64,000 nucleotides of DNA. It comes from Membranipora membranacea. Taxonomy: Eukaryota > Bryozoa > Gymnolaemata > Cheilostomatida > Membraniporidae. The translations under genes and the position numbers were made by a program. The stretch covers positions 38,912,283 to 38,976,282 of the forward strand of contig OU612066.1 of NCBI GenBank assembly GCA_914767715.1, in the 5' to 3' direction. The stretch's first letter is position 1; the number at the start of each line of letters is the position of its first letter. The notes below the pieces were generated by a model, which worked only from the letters and a program-made list of their open reading frames with translations, had not been told where the DNA came from and ran no database searches. This document shows positions 46,336-56,574 of this stretch, piece after piece.

Positions 46336-47396
46336 GCGAAGACATCTACATAATTTCACAGCCCTCCCGATCTGTGAACAGCGCGGGTCGTTTGTCAGAA
46401 CTCCGGTTACAAAGTGCTCACAATTATTAAACAGAAAGCTGTACTTTTTATGACCTACACAATCAGAGGCTCTCGCCCAGGCCTCCTCCTCCTCCAGGTC
46501 ATCAGAAGGGTAACCGTCATCGGTTCTCATGATCCAGTCACCTTTCTCTAGAAGTCTGAAGTATTCTATCATACTAGCAGTTGTCTCCTCTACCGGTTGC
46601 AGATTAACTATTTTGAGCGTTTCTGTTACAATCACACATTTACTGCGGCGGTTGTAGCATGATGCCGAGGATTGAGGAGCAGAAGAGTTGTGTCTTTTCT
46701 TTCTTCTTGGTACATAATGTGTCATGCGAATCATGTAGGTCTACAATAAAAAAGCAGAAGCATCCTTTATCTAACACCATCTCACGTTCAAACTGCAGGT
46801 CTGTGTCAGGCGGCCACCCTATGTTTAGTTTTAGGGCATAAACTTTGACTGGAATATGGACAACTGGCAGTGGCATTCCATCACTGACAAATGGTAATGT
46901 ATGCAATACCATAAGCAGCAGCACTGGCAGATTTTTTGAACATAAACGACTACCTTATTTGCTGCATGTATTTTTGTTTTTATAAAATTGATTTTCTAGG
47001 AGGCTGGGAGGCACTACCTTCCCTATAAAGCTAAATTAAGTGGCCTAAGATGCTATATCTGACCATGAAATGTATTGGACTGTAGTGGGTCTCCTCTAAG
47101 TATAAAGTAAGTAACTGAGGAGATGTGGGATGCTCGTTGTGGTAAATTCGACTTGTGGAATCAACGGTTTTTTATGCTCATAAAGAATACCTTATTAGTA
47201 ATGATTAGCTCACCTGTTTGCTAGCAAAGTGCGTTGAACTTAGCATGAAGTGGTGCTCAAAATGCCCTGAGATGTAAAAGTGCTTTGCCTTGCCCAGAAA
47301 ACTTCTACTCGGATCGATGAAATCTTGAAAACTTTCTGCTTGAGTGTCTTTGTAAGTGGGTAACACCATCACATCCTTTGCCAGCTGAGCTGCCAT
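46318..47396 (-). CDS. LRAT-like (NlpC/P60 superfamily) protein, paralog 1, tail altered
   Basis: Exon 1 is 47214-47396 (donor CAG|GTGAGC) and exon 2 is 46318-46740 (acceptor TTTTTTATTGTAG); both junctions are phase 0. The 201-residue product has FIDPSRSFLGKAKHFYI, a His pair (48-49, EHHFML) at the place of the LRAT-family catalytic His, GDWIMRTDDGYPSD, an acidic EEEEAWARA helix, and the family signature NNCEHFVTG with nucleophile Cys168. LRAT-family enzymes are thiol acyltransferases or phospholipases, often membrane-anchored at the C-terminus. After GVLTND the paralog's hydrophobic tail is replaced by CRCLRTTRCC, exactly where the retrotransposon begins. The intron also contains an unexplained open stretch (46740-46924, minus). 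Substrate unknown. Confidence 0.75.
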
Positions 47397-47469
47397 CGTT
47401 ACTTCTGCTTCAAAACACCATCAGTTCACGTAAACAAGGAGTTAAACATGTTTTTCTTTTCCTAAGCAC

Positions 47470-47605
47470 GATCGAGCACATCTGGGGGTTCAACAAGTCC
47501 TAGAAGTCAGTGGACTGCAGTGGGATTCGAACCCAGGGCCATCGACACTTTTATACTGAAGACCAGCGCTGAAAACCAACCTCTGACCCACCTCCTACTC
47601 CTACT
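47470..47605 (-). repeat. tRNA-derived SINE
   Basis: On the minus strand it starts AGGAGGTGGGTCAGAGG, has B box GGTTCGAATCCCACTGCAG near 47530, and a tail that includes CCCCCAGATGTGCTCGAT. The same layout and tail occur at 53011-53142, so it is one SINE family. Confidence 0.75.
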
Positions 47606-47612
47606 TCAGTAA

Positions 47613-49131
47613 CATAGGGGTATATATACTCACTAATCACAACAACAATGGAAAGAACAGAATTAGCAACTGCTCTATGTCAAGCAAAGAACCTCAACCG
47701 TATTTCGTTGAACTCAATCGAAATCAATAAATTGCAGCTCACCTCTTAGTATATTGAGATGAATATGATAAGTGTCCTCAGAGTCGAGAGTAAAAGAGTT
47801 AGTAAAAGTACAAAAGCTGTCAGTTACACTGCAAACCAGATTATGTCAATGATCTTATCTGTGGTGTCAACCGAGTTTCGCTTGTGTATTAAACCAATAT
47901 GATCCTTGTCAGTGTGTTCTTATATTGGTAATACCATTGGTCGGAATCAAGACATGGGATCAGTGAATAAGATCATTGGATATTATATCATGGATTAGAT
48001 GTTTTTTACAAATAACGGTACACAAATATTCCCACTTTGCTTCCCCATCAATTTCTACCTTTCTTTTTCCCTATGAAAATAAAGCGCATAGCTCCCATAC
48101 TCTTTAGTTGGCAGACAAATCAATAAAAGTCCATATTTTTAGTTGACGCATTGCAATCTGTTATAGGCTGACTACTGACGGCATTTATATATTGTCTATC
48201 TGCTCATCAGGATGCAGAGAGGAAATATCATTTATTCTAAGGGAAATAATGTAATGCCATAAGGCTCTATTGGGTGGTATCAATGTAGGGTTGAAAGACT
48301 AACATTCCTTACCTATTTATTTATGAACTTCAAATACAATATTATGGCATTAAAGGATAAATGTGCTTTTGGTCCGATCATGTAGATAATGCCCAGACCA
48401 TAGTAACCAGGCAAGGTCTGGTGTTAGGATCGCAAACAACAATCCATGTACTTAAACATTATACTAGCACAAACAATAGGCTCAAGATGTGTAACCTTAC
48501 CCCACACTGACATCGAGATTACACTTACACGTTAGAATCAACTTACTTCTACCTCTATCTCTACTTCATGTGTGCCCACCCATAATCCTGGTACTCAATA
48601 TGGATGAACTAGTTCATGCTCTTTTGATCAGAGATATACAAGCAATAGTATATCTCATGATCAGCGTGACCTTAGAACAAGTTTGATCCAGTTTGTGATA
48701 TATTACTCATTGCTTTATCAAAATTAATTCGCAGGGTAAGCTAGATAAAATTACTGATAAAGCTAACCTTATTTAGCAAATGATGGCCTTCATACAATGG
48801 AGAGCAGTCATCTAATGATTATGCTGAAAGGCATTAAACTCCAGAATGTTACTGGGGGACTTTCAATGTTTTGTAGGTTAGGAGTTCAAGTACTACTGTA
48901 GATGGCAAAGCATATAAATGACGCTCCAGTAGGTCCAAGTAATAAATCCACGCATCACCATATACGATTTTACAAGTTCATATATTTTATAAATATTTTA
49001 TTATAATGAAAACTAGTGTTTATACAACTTTTGTTTCTATGCAACTTTGTGCAATAAAATTCTGATGAATTGCCAAAAAAAACAAGACTCTGGCAATGCC
49101 TTGCACTGTATATAGCTGTAATATTATGCTA
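47613..49131. other. intergenic between the LRAT-like paralogs
   Basis: No exon supported. AGAACAAGTTTGATCCAGTT near 48674 resembles the end of the TIR element at 50989-51696, so a solo end may be present. Confidence 0.45.
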
Positions 49132-49137
49132 TTTATT
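49132..49137 (-). promoter_or_regulatory. poly(A) signal of LRAT-like paralog 2
   Basis: AATAAA on the minus strand about 140 bases after the stop codon at 49279. Confidence 0.5.
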
Positions 49138-49278
49138 CAATAATGATCAGAAAGCAAAAGAGTTGGATGAAATCCTAAAGCAGATGAAATAAGAAAGAAT
49201 CTCCCTGATGAAACATGACAGGAATCTAAACTTAGCTGGTAAAATTGATGTGGTGATAGTGGTGTATTTAGCGCTATG

Positions 49279-50515
49279 CTACTTTAAAAGTATTGCGGCG
49301 ACGCTACCAGCAACAGCAACACTAGTTACTGAACTTGCTCCTGCTCCTTTTTTTAGGGCGTTTGTAATTTGTTTGCAGATGGAGTCGTTCTTCAGAACTC
49401 CAGTTACAAAATGCTCACAATTATTACGAAAAAAGCTGTAATTTTTATACCCTACGCAATCAGAGGCCCTCGCCCAAGCCTCCTCCTCCTCCAGCTCATC
49501 AGAAGGGTAACCGTCATCGGTTCTCATGATCCAGTCACCATTCTCTAGAAGTCTGAAGTAATATTTCATATTATCAGTTGTCTCCTCTACCGGTTGCATA
49601 TTCACTATTTTGAGAGTTTCGCGTCTTATCTCACATTTACTGCCATCGGTAGAGTAGGATATGGAAGACTCACTACCTGAACTTGAAATAGGACCAGGAG
49701 CAGCCTCCTGTTGTTTATCACTTGTGGGTGTAAAGTGAGTGAACTGAATCAGGCATGTCTACAAATGACGGATAATATCCACATTAGTGCACACCATGAA
49801 GATAAAGAGCATGTATCTTTAGCATTGACACAGTGCCCAGTACCACACACTTGGGTGAGGTCGGTCAACATGCACAGATGATAATGACTTATATCCCTCT
49901 TGATCCGTCACATTATGATTGAGTAAGCAAAACTCAAGGCTGATTCTAAGGCAAGTTATAACACAGAGTAAGAAAGCTTATATCAAACAGAAACATATTA
50001 AGTAGTGCCTGCCTATTGCCCAACACCATCACTCTTCAGCAGACCGATCCCTCATTTGAGAAATGCATTGAATTGAGCAATTCCTTGAGAAATACGTTGT
50101 AGTCACGTTTATGTACACAGTTTAACAGTTGCAACAGATTGCTTCCCAGTATTTTAAACATCAATACCATCAATGCATGGTTATGGATAGTTTTGTGGTT
50201 ATGGTTAGAGTCTAAGTGCTCAGATGTAATGAAATGAGTGTTTGATAATGTAATGCCACTTACTCTCATTGGAGCTATTTGAACACTTAAACTAGGTATT
50301 GGGATGCTAAATGCCTTTAAAATTGAGTAGTTGTCAGTGATTGTAATTGATGATTAGCTCACCTGTTTGTCTCCGTAGTAATTTGATTGAATGATAAAGT
50401 GGTGCTGGATTAGACGGCTAGTGATGTAAAAGTGCTTTGCTTTGCCCAGAAAACTTCTACTTGGATCGATGAAATCTTTAAAGTTTTCTACTCGCTTATC
50501 AGTGTGAGTCGGCAT
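49279..50515 (-). CDS. LRAT-like (NlpC/P60 superfamily) protein, paralog 2, intact
   Basis: Exon 1 is 50363-50515 (ATG at 50515, donor CAG|GTGAGC) and exon 2 is 49279-49758 (acceptor CATTTGTAG, stop at 49279); both phase 0, as in paralog 1. The 210-residue product has FIDPSRSFLGKAKHFYI, His38-His39 (IQHHFII), a low-complexity Ser-rich insert, IVNMQPVEETTDNM, GDWIMRTDDGYPSDELEEEE, and NNCEHFVTG with Cys165. It ends in a small-residue hydrophobic stretch (SVTSVAVAGSVAAILLK), a plausible membrane anchor as in many LRAT/PLAAT proteins. Head-to-tail placement with paralog 1 and shared exon phases show tandem duplication. The catalytic class is inferred from the motifs; substrate unknown. Confidence 0.82.
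50206..50295. mobile_element. MITE related to 14310-14426, in an intron
   Basis: GTCTAAGTGCTCAGA at the left, GTGTTTGATAATGTAATGCC in the middle and GAACACTTAAACT at the right match the 14.3-kb copy. It lies in the intron of LRAT-like paralog 2. Confidence 0.65.
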
Positions 50516-50988
50516 AGCTTATGCTGCTTGAAAGTGAGCAAAATCACCAATTAGTGACAGGTAAAAAAGGAACCTGTTTCTATTACTAAGCCCAGAAGTT
50601 AGCTCAGTTGAGCATCCGTAAATCATTGCAAGGTGAGAATCGATAATCTTTGTCAAAAGAACTAGTATCTCACCAGATCCACCTGAGAAATATTCCCAGC
50701 ACGATAAAAATTAGAATAAAAAACACAGGTAAATGTTCTGGGTTGACTAATAACCTGATGAGGAATTCTGTTTCACGCTAGATCATTAGTCAATCAAAGT
50801 GTTGTACATATTGAAATGTGTACCTCACCGTCCAGTTTCTTTGGTTGAATATGAGAAGAGTATCAGCAGAGCCCTGTAGCTGTTTCACTTTCAGAGTCTG
50901 CAGTAGATATGAACGCAGTCGACAATTATATATGTTATTTTTACTATAAGCCTTATCAGGTTTTTAGCAGCTCATCTAATCAGTGTAG

Positions 50989-51696
50989 GTGATGATCTAG
51001 ACCAAGTTTGGTCCATTTGCCTGCATTCCAAGTCGCTCGCTATCCACTAGTCACGCCGCAGGCAAAGGGACCAAGAATTAACTACCACTTTGCGGTAATT
51101 GTCTGCTCCCAGGTGGGTGGACAGCTAATTTTTTAGCAGGAGATGTGTAACAGACTATAAAATAACATGTAATCAAGTATGAGGATTCCAAATATGGAAT
51201 TATTTTTCCAAAATATGAACTACGGGCTGAGATATCTTGTTAAATGTGTAACCCTTCCTTATGATGCCAACACACAATTTTTGGAGTTGTCTCCATTCGT
51301 CTATAATACAACTATCTTTACCTCTCAAATTGTCTGAGATATCAGCAACAGGAAACAGCCATTTCTAATGTAAAAAATCAGGACATATGTCTGACATAAT
51401 GGTCTTTTCTGATTCCTGTGAGCAATATGGCGTACAATAGTTTATACACTCTTTTAATTGAGTTCAAAGAATGATATACCTTGGGAGCATCACCAATTTT
51501 CTGAAATCATACCTTTCATGATTTGCCTCCCTCGACACTTTTGTGTATACGAGGTACAATCAGTAGGCATGGGCGTTTATCAAGACAATCCCAATGGATT
51601 GGTAGTTAATTCTTGATCCCTTTGCCTGCGGCGTGACCAGTGGGAGGGAGCAACAGGAATGCAGGCAATTGGATCAAACTTGTTCTAGTGATGATC
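50989..51696. mobile_element. 708-bp TIR element
   Basis: The arms 50989-51085 and 51592-51696 are inverted copies: GATGATCTAGACCAAGTTTGG against GATCATCACTAGAACAAGTT, and CACGCCGCAGGCAAAGGGA against CCCTTTGCCTGCGGCGTGA. No transposase frame. Related hairpin sequence (CTCCCCTTCCACTAGTCAC) is at 60890-60930. Confidence 0.75.
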
Positions 51697-52270
51697 ATAA
51701 TATAAGCACCCGTGGGCAATATAGTATTTGCTGTATGAAGGTATCTACCAAAATTGACCCAGCGGGCAAATTGTATGCAGCAACATGGTTCCAACGTTTC
51801 AATTGGGATGTTTCTGTGTTACATGGTACGGGTTTAACACTCAATCTGTTGCAGAGGCATAAATTGCGAATACCAAGCAACACAGTTTTTTCCAATACGG
51901 TAACTGCACAGTAACTACATTTACTTCACTAGAGAGTAACTGGCTTTAAACAAGACAAAATGCTTAACATTTCGTTCACAAACACTCTTTGGGGCTCCAA
52001 ATTGTGTATAATTTTGCACTGTTTTATTCCATTTTACATTAAATCAAATATAGTCTATAAACTGCGCGGGAATGATGCAGACATAACAGCGTAGCTTCTT
52101 TTTTTTTTACTTTATTTTTTTTTTAAATGTAAATCACTTTTTTATTTAGCTGCTCTCCAGCAATCTTTACATGAATATAAGATAGATACATATACATATT
52201 CAATTTAGCGCACTCCTGTACAAGGTAGCAAGCTAGGCTATTGTCCAGAGAGCTCACCTCCTTCAGCAGC
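51697..52270. other. intergenic, no gene recognised
   Basis: Frames on both strands near 51633-51914 overlap each other and have no domain. T-rich tract at about 52098-52125. Confidence 0.4.
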
Positions 52271-52345
52271 ATGGGTAGTGACCAGGATTCGAACCTGCAA
52301 CTCTCAGATTGAGATGCTCGAATCCTAACCACTATGCCACCCTGG
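52271..52345 (-). repeat. tRNA-like sequence (SINE head or tRNA pseudogene)
   Basis: The minus strand reads GGGTGGCATAGTGGTTAGGA (A-box region), an anticodon-like CTCAATCTGAG, B box GGTTCGAATCC, and GGTCACTACCC. It folds roughly as a cloverleaf with imperfect stems. Confidence 0.6.
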
Positions 52346-52627
52346 CTGTTTTTTCATTCAATGAGAATGTTTTACAATACCAGCCTTCCAAGAAAACAAA
52401 AAATAAGGGAAACAAAACTTTCAATCAAGATGACGAGAAGATAATCAGAAAAATTGAGTTTTTATGATTTATAATTGATTATTGAATGTAAAGTAAATGG
52501 AATATTCACTGCATTTCCATGTTAGTTTTGAGGTCGAGCTGAGGCTAATTAAGAGGCTCTGCAAGCTATGGGAATGCCTCCGAGCTCGAGCTGAGCTTAA
52601 AGGTTCAGCTCGCACTCAACAGCTCAT

Positions 52628-52695
52628 GCTACAGTGAGCTGGCATGGCCAAGCGGTTAGCAGTGGGAGGCTGGGGTTCAAATCCTGACGGCGGCA
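52628..52695 (+). repeat. shortened tRNA-like sequence (Ser/Leu type)
   Basis: GGCATGGCCAAGCGGTTAGC, then only about 15 bases before GGGGTTCAAATCC; the anticodon arm is missing. Followed by a T-rich tail. Confidence 0.5.
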
Positions 52696-53010
52696 GACTT
52701 TGTTTAATGTTTTTTTTTCTCAGCTCTATCATGAAAATGGCTGCATATTCCAAGATCAAGCCAAGAGGTGACAACTCAGCTCGATCTAGGCCGGATGGGC
52801 CATGGTGATTGTTAAAAGAAGATGCTATCATATTATCGAAAAAGTTATTTGATGTTGGGCGTAGCTTGAACATGTCTGGTGAATTTGTATACATCACTTG
52901 CATTTAAAAGTTGATTAAAAGGTTGATTAAAATCCGATGTCATATCACTCGCCCATCCCGAGGCATGGGTGGCGAAATATTAATGCCTTTATCAATTTGC
53001 TCTCAGTTTG
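52696..53010. other. no gene recognised
   Basis: A 95-codon minus frame (52616-52903) overlaps the tRNA-like repeat and is not credible as a gene. Confidence 0.35.
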
Positions 53011-53142
53011 CAGGCAGGTCGGAGCACACCTGGGGGCCAACCAATCCCCAGTAGAAGATGGACTGCAGTGGGATTCGAACCCACGACCTTAAACACTTGC
53101 GTGTTGAAGTCCGGCGCTCTAACCAACTGAGCCACCTCCTAC
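53011..53142 (-). repeat. tRNA-derived SINE, well-preserved head
   Basis: The minus strand begins GTAGGAGGTGGCTCAGTTGG, has TTAGAGCGCCGGACTTCAAC, and B box GGTTCGAATCCCACTGCAG, then tail CCCCCAGGTGTGCTCCGACC. Same family as 47470-47605. Confidence 0.8.
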
Positions 53143-53739
53143 ATTTAATCTCCCCTGGTAAGCTGCTAAAGTTCGGCAATACCTGGTGACATCCCAACAG
53201 TGCAATAGAATGCGTTATATGAACCATAATTTAATGAATCCCACCCTCCCTGCTGCTGTGCTAGACCTTGTGACTATAAACTTTTAGGAAAGCTCAATAA
53301 ATAAGTGAATATTATAAGAGTTGTCCTTTCCTAAAGTAGTGGAACACAACAACTAGAATAAATGTTACAAGGGTCACATGATCACAATAAAATGGTCACA
53401 TGATCTATATAGTAAAGGTTCCTAAAAAGATTTTGGCTTTGAACTACATGTCCTAGAGTTCATTTGTAGCTCTAGTTTTTCCTACACAGAAGAAGATTTG
53501 ATGCGACTCCTGGAACTTGTCACTGAAAGATTGAAGAAAAGTTATCTCTGCTCAAGGAGTAACTCCTTGCTCTGCTGATCTTTACCAAAAAGATGGCTTT
53601 GAGTAAATCATTCAAACAGCTGATATAATCGCTATGATATCCTGCATATCCTTAGTTGCTATTGTTTCTATATTACATAATTATTAAGAAGCAGTAACAA
53701 ATAAGAGTAAGCAACTTTCTTTTCTTAGAATCAATCAGT

Positions 53740-53789
<50 letters not shown>

Positions 53790-54322
53790 TTGAATCCCCA
53801 CCCCCCTATCTTATTATGTGCCCCAGGACTACTTCAAAACAATGTTTGGACTGTCTCCCCCCCCCTTGAGCCTTTGGGTCAGGGAGGAGGCAGTCCAAGG
53901 CACTCCAACATTAGCCAAGTTTTGGAGTAGAACTATGTTACGTGCATTACAGTTATGTATGGGCAGTAGCCAATTCTATGAAGAATTGTAGTCGAGGGTT
54001 TGTTGGTGCAGCCCATGTTGCATGCTAAGACCTAGTTGTTACTCCTTGAGTTTAGACTATACTCCAATCCAACCCTCGGGTGATGTAAGACGTACGGCAG
54101 GTGTTGTATGGGACATGTCATACAGTAATCATGAGGCCCCTCCGGCACGAAGAACAATGCTCTATAGGCCTTGAGTGCTGTAAGACATGCCCAATACAGC
54201 GCCTGCAAACATTTTTAGTGCTCATTCAGAACAACGTAAATCTTTCTCATGGCAGCATAAGGGCGTACACGTTGCAAGCACTACACCCCTACACTTCACC
54301 CGCCTACACTCCTGTGACCTGA
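53143..54322. other. intergenic with a (CT)n microsatellite at 53741-53786
   Basis: Apart from the CT run and a C-rich stretch near 53800-53870, no gene or repeat is supported. Confidence 0.5.
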
Positions 54323-54608
54323 GTTTCAAGCTTGCAAGTCACTGGGTCGCATGTGGTCACTATAAACTAAAATGTGAATTATCAGGTTCAGGTTCCTACT
54401 CTTGCATGTGCCGTTAGCGCACCGGGCACTTTACTAGCTGGTAATCCCTACTTCTCTGTGTATATGAGGTTATCGTATACCAGATGAACAATAGAAGGCC
54501 TGCTGCATTGCCAGCTAGTTAAGTGTGCTAACAACACATGCAAGTCTGAGCACCTTCAATCCGATGCACATTTTGGTTTGTAGTGATCCACTAGCTTGCA
54601 AGCTTGAA
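54323..54608. repeat. diverged foldback element
   Basis: TTTCAAGCTTGCAAGT at 54323 pairs with ACTAGCTTGCAAGCTTGAA ending 54608; CTTGCATGTGCCGTTAGC near 54403 pairs with GCTAACAACACATGCAAG near 54526; and both arms contain CTAGCTGG or its complement near the centre. Confidence 0.7.
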
Positions 54609-55095
54609 TATCAGCTAACATGATTTTCACAACTGAGCTTTATTTCGTCATGGCATGTCAAGGAGCAGTTTGATGAAGGATGCACAGGAAATAATTGACA
54701 GATTCGTACCCAGAGCACAATATGGGAACATCATCAGAGTTAATCTTACTCATTGAATTTAGCAATTCTCACCTGGCCACAAAATAGGTGCATATATCAG
54801 CCTATCTGAGTACAATGTGTTTACTGTGGTTTACTATATGCCTAAGTGACTAAAATTTGATTATAATCACTAGTAACGGCATCCCATTATCAATCATCAA
54901 TGAGGGAAGGTCACTAACCCCCACCAATATCAAGGTTTAGGCACTAGCTCTTTGGTAAATGATTAACTAGTTCTGAGTCAGTGTAGTATAGATCGTGTCC
55001 ATATCAGATTGCAACAGCGCAATGAATATAATTTGTATTAAAAAGTAGTTTTCTGCATGCTGTTATCATACAGTTTTGTTTTGTTTCTAGTAATA
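54609..55095. other. intergenic, no gene recognised
   Basis: Nothing supported on either strand. Confidence 0.35.
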
Positions 55096-56082
55096 GGGGA
55101 AGGCCGGGTACGTTGAGCCAGTTTTTACATATTTTATTGTAACATGCAGTTGAATTGTGCCAGATTAACAAAAATTGGCACTGAAATTGGTCTTCCTGTC
55201 TTCCATCAACATGAGTGAGGTCAGAAACCTATTACAGCAAGAAAAGGAAATATTGCTGTTTCAAAAAAAATTGGGAAGCGGCTCAACGTGCCCCAAGCAC
55301 GGGGCACGTTGAGCCGGGTCCGCATTTTGAATGGGGCACGTTGAGCCACTCTGTTATGGTCATCTCGTTGCTGGTGATAACTTTTTTAATTCATTGCAAC
55401 CATAAGAAGTAAAGGAAAGGAACCAAATTCTTTGCAACAGCGCATTTTTTCACTCAAGTGAACTATAAAATATAATTCGCAACACAAATAAATGTCTTAA
55501 ATTTTTGTGGTAGAGGAAAACTTGCACACGGCAAACTTGGTGATAAGTGAAGGGAAAAGTGAACTCAGAGTAATTGCTGACTCCATTAAAGAAACATCAA
55601 TTGCAATGTTTTTGTTTTTGTGTACATATACTTCATACACTTTCATCATATAACATTTATATACTGCGGAGCATGGCTCAACTTGCCCCAAAGGGCATGG
55701 CTCAACGTGCCCCAACAGCCTGTTTTTCACTTTCAATTCGAGTTCAACAAAATCTCTCCATCAGAGATAAGTTTAGATCATGTGATTTTGAGACTAAATA
55801 TGATGTTATCACATAATAAAAGTTGCAACTTCTCAGTCACGCCTTGTTTGGAATAAATGACATTTCCGTCGATTGGTGCAGTATTTACTTTGTACGCTAA
55901 AAACAATGAAAAACTCAATAATTATCTTCCCTTAGTAGCTATCTTTCTTTTTTGTCTGCTCGAAAAGGGTGCCTTTGGTCACATGACCTCTGATGGAGGG
56001 GAAAACTCAAAACATAAAATGGTATTTGAAATAAGTGGGGTGGATCAACGTGCCCCATGGCTCAACGTGCCCCGCCTTCCCC
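55096..56082. mobile_element. 987-bp TA-flanked DNA transposon with repeated GGGGCACGTTGAGCC motif
   Basis: The terminal inverted repeats are 24 bp (GGGGAAGGC then a G-rich/ACGTTGAGCC end) with two mismatches, flanked by TA on both sides (55094-55095, 56083-56084). The motif GGGGCACGTTGAGCC or a close variant occurs eight times in both orientations: near 55104, 55281, 55299, 55333, 55677, 55697, 56044 and 56060. No transposase of useful length. TA duplication suggests the Tc1/mariner group or another TA-targeting family. Confidence 0.82.
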
Positions 56083-56531
56083 TACACTGTTCAGTAGCTG
56101 TAATATCCCTTGACTGTTTTTCCTGGTGAAGATTTACACTATAATTAGATCTTCCTCCAGTCCACATCAACCAGAAAAATTTAGTGTACTAGTTGTAGTA
56201 ACTAGTTGTACTAACTAGTTGTAGTAACTAGTAGTAGTTGGCCTACTAGTAACAATTTGGACAGTCTTCTTTGCTTTGGGTAGTTAATCATTCTTCTGTC
56301 TCATACATGTAATGCCACATACAGTGATAGTCTTATGTAGGCAGTCTTAACCACCCAAAACATCCTCTGAATATGTGAATTACAGGTGAGGCATAGCTGT
56401 TAGTAGTATTAGTGTCTGTGCTGTTTGTGCTGATGCCATAATGATTGACCTCTGTTTATATCATTGTAGAAATGAGAAGGCTGCAAGTCTGAGTAATTAT
56501 TCTCTGTAAGTGCCCCAAATTGTAACCAATC
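56083..56531. other. upstream region of the MROH1-like gene
   Basis: Includes a short ACTAGTTGTAGTAACTAGT tandem near 56190-56235. It should hold the promoter; no TATA or other element is convincing. Confidence 0.35.
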
Positions 56532-56574
56532 ATGGACGAGGTGGCTGTCCGTAAGACTGGAAAACAAGTCGATA
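56532..56574 (+). CDS. MROH1: MROH1-like exon 1 (predicted start)
   Basis: ATG at 56532 with 14 codons plus one base, donor A|GTAAGT. Its end phase matches the acceptor of exon 2. Confidence 0.5.
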
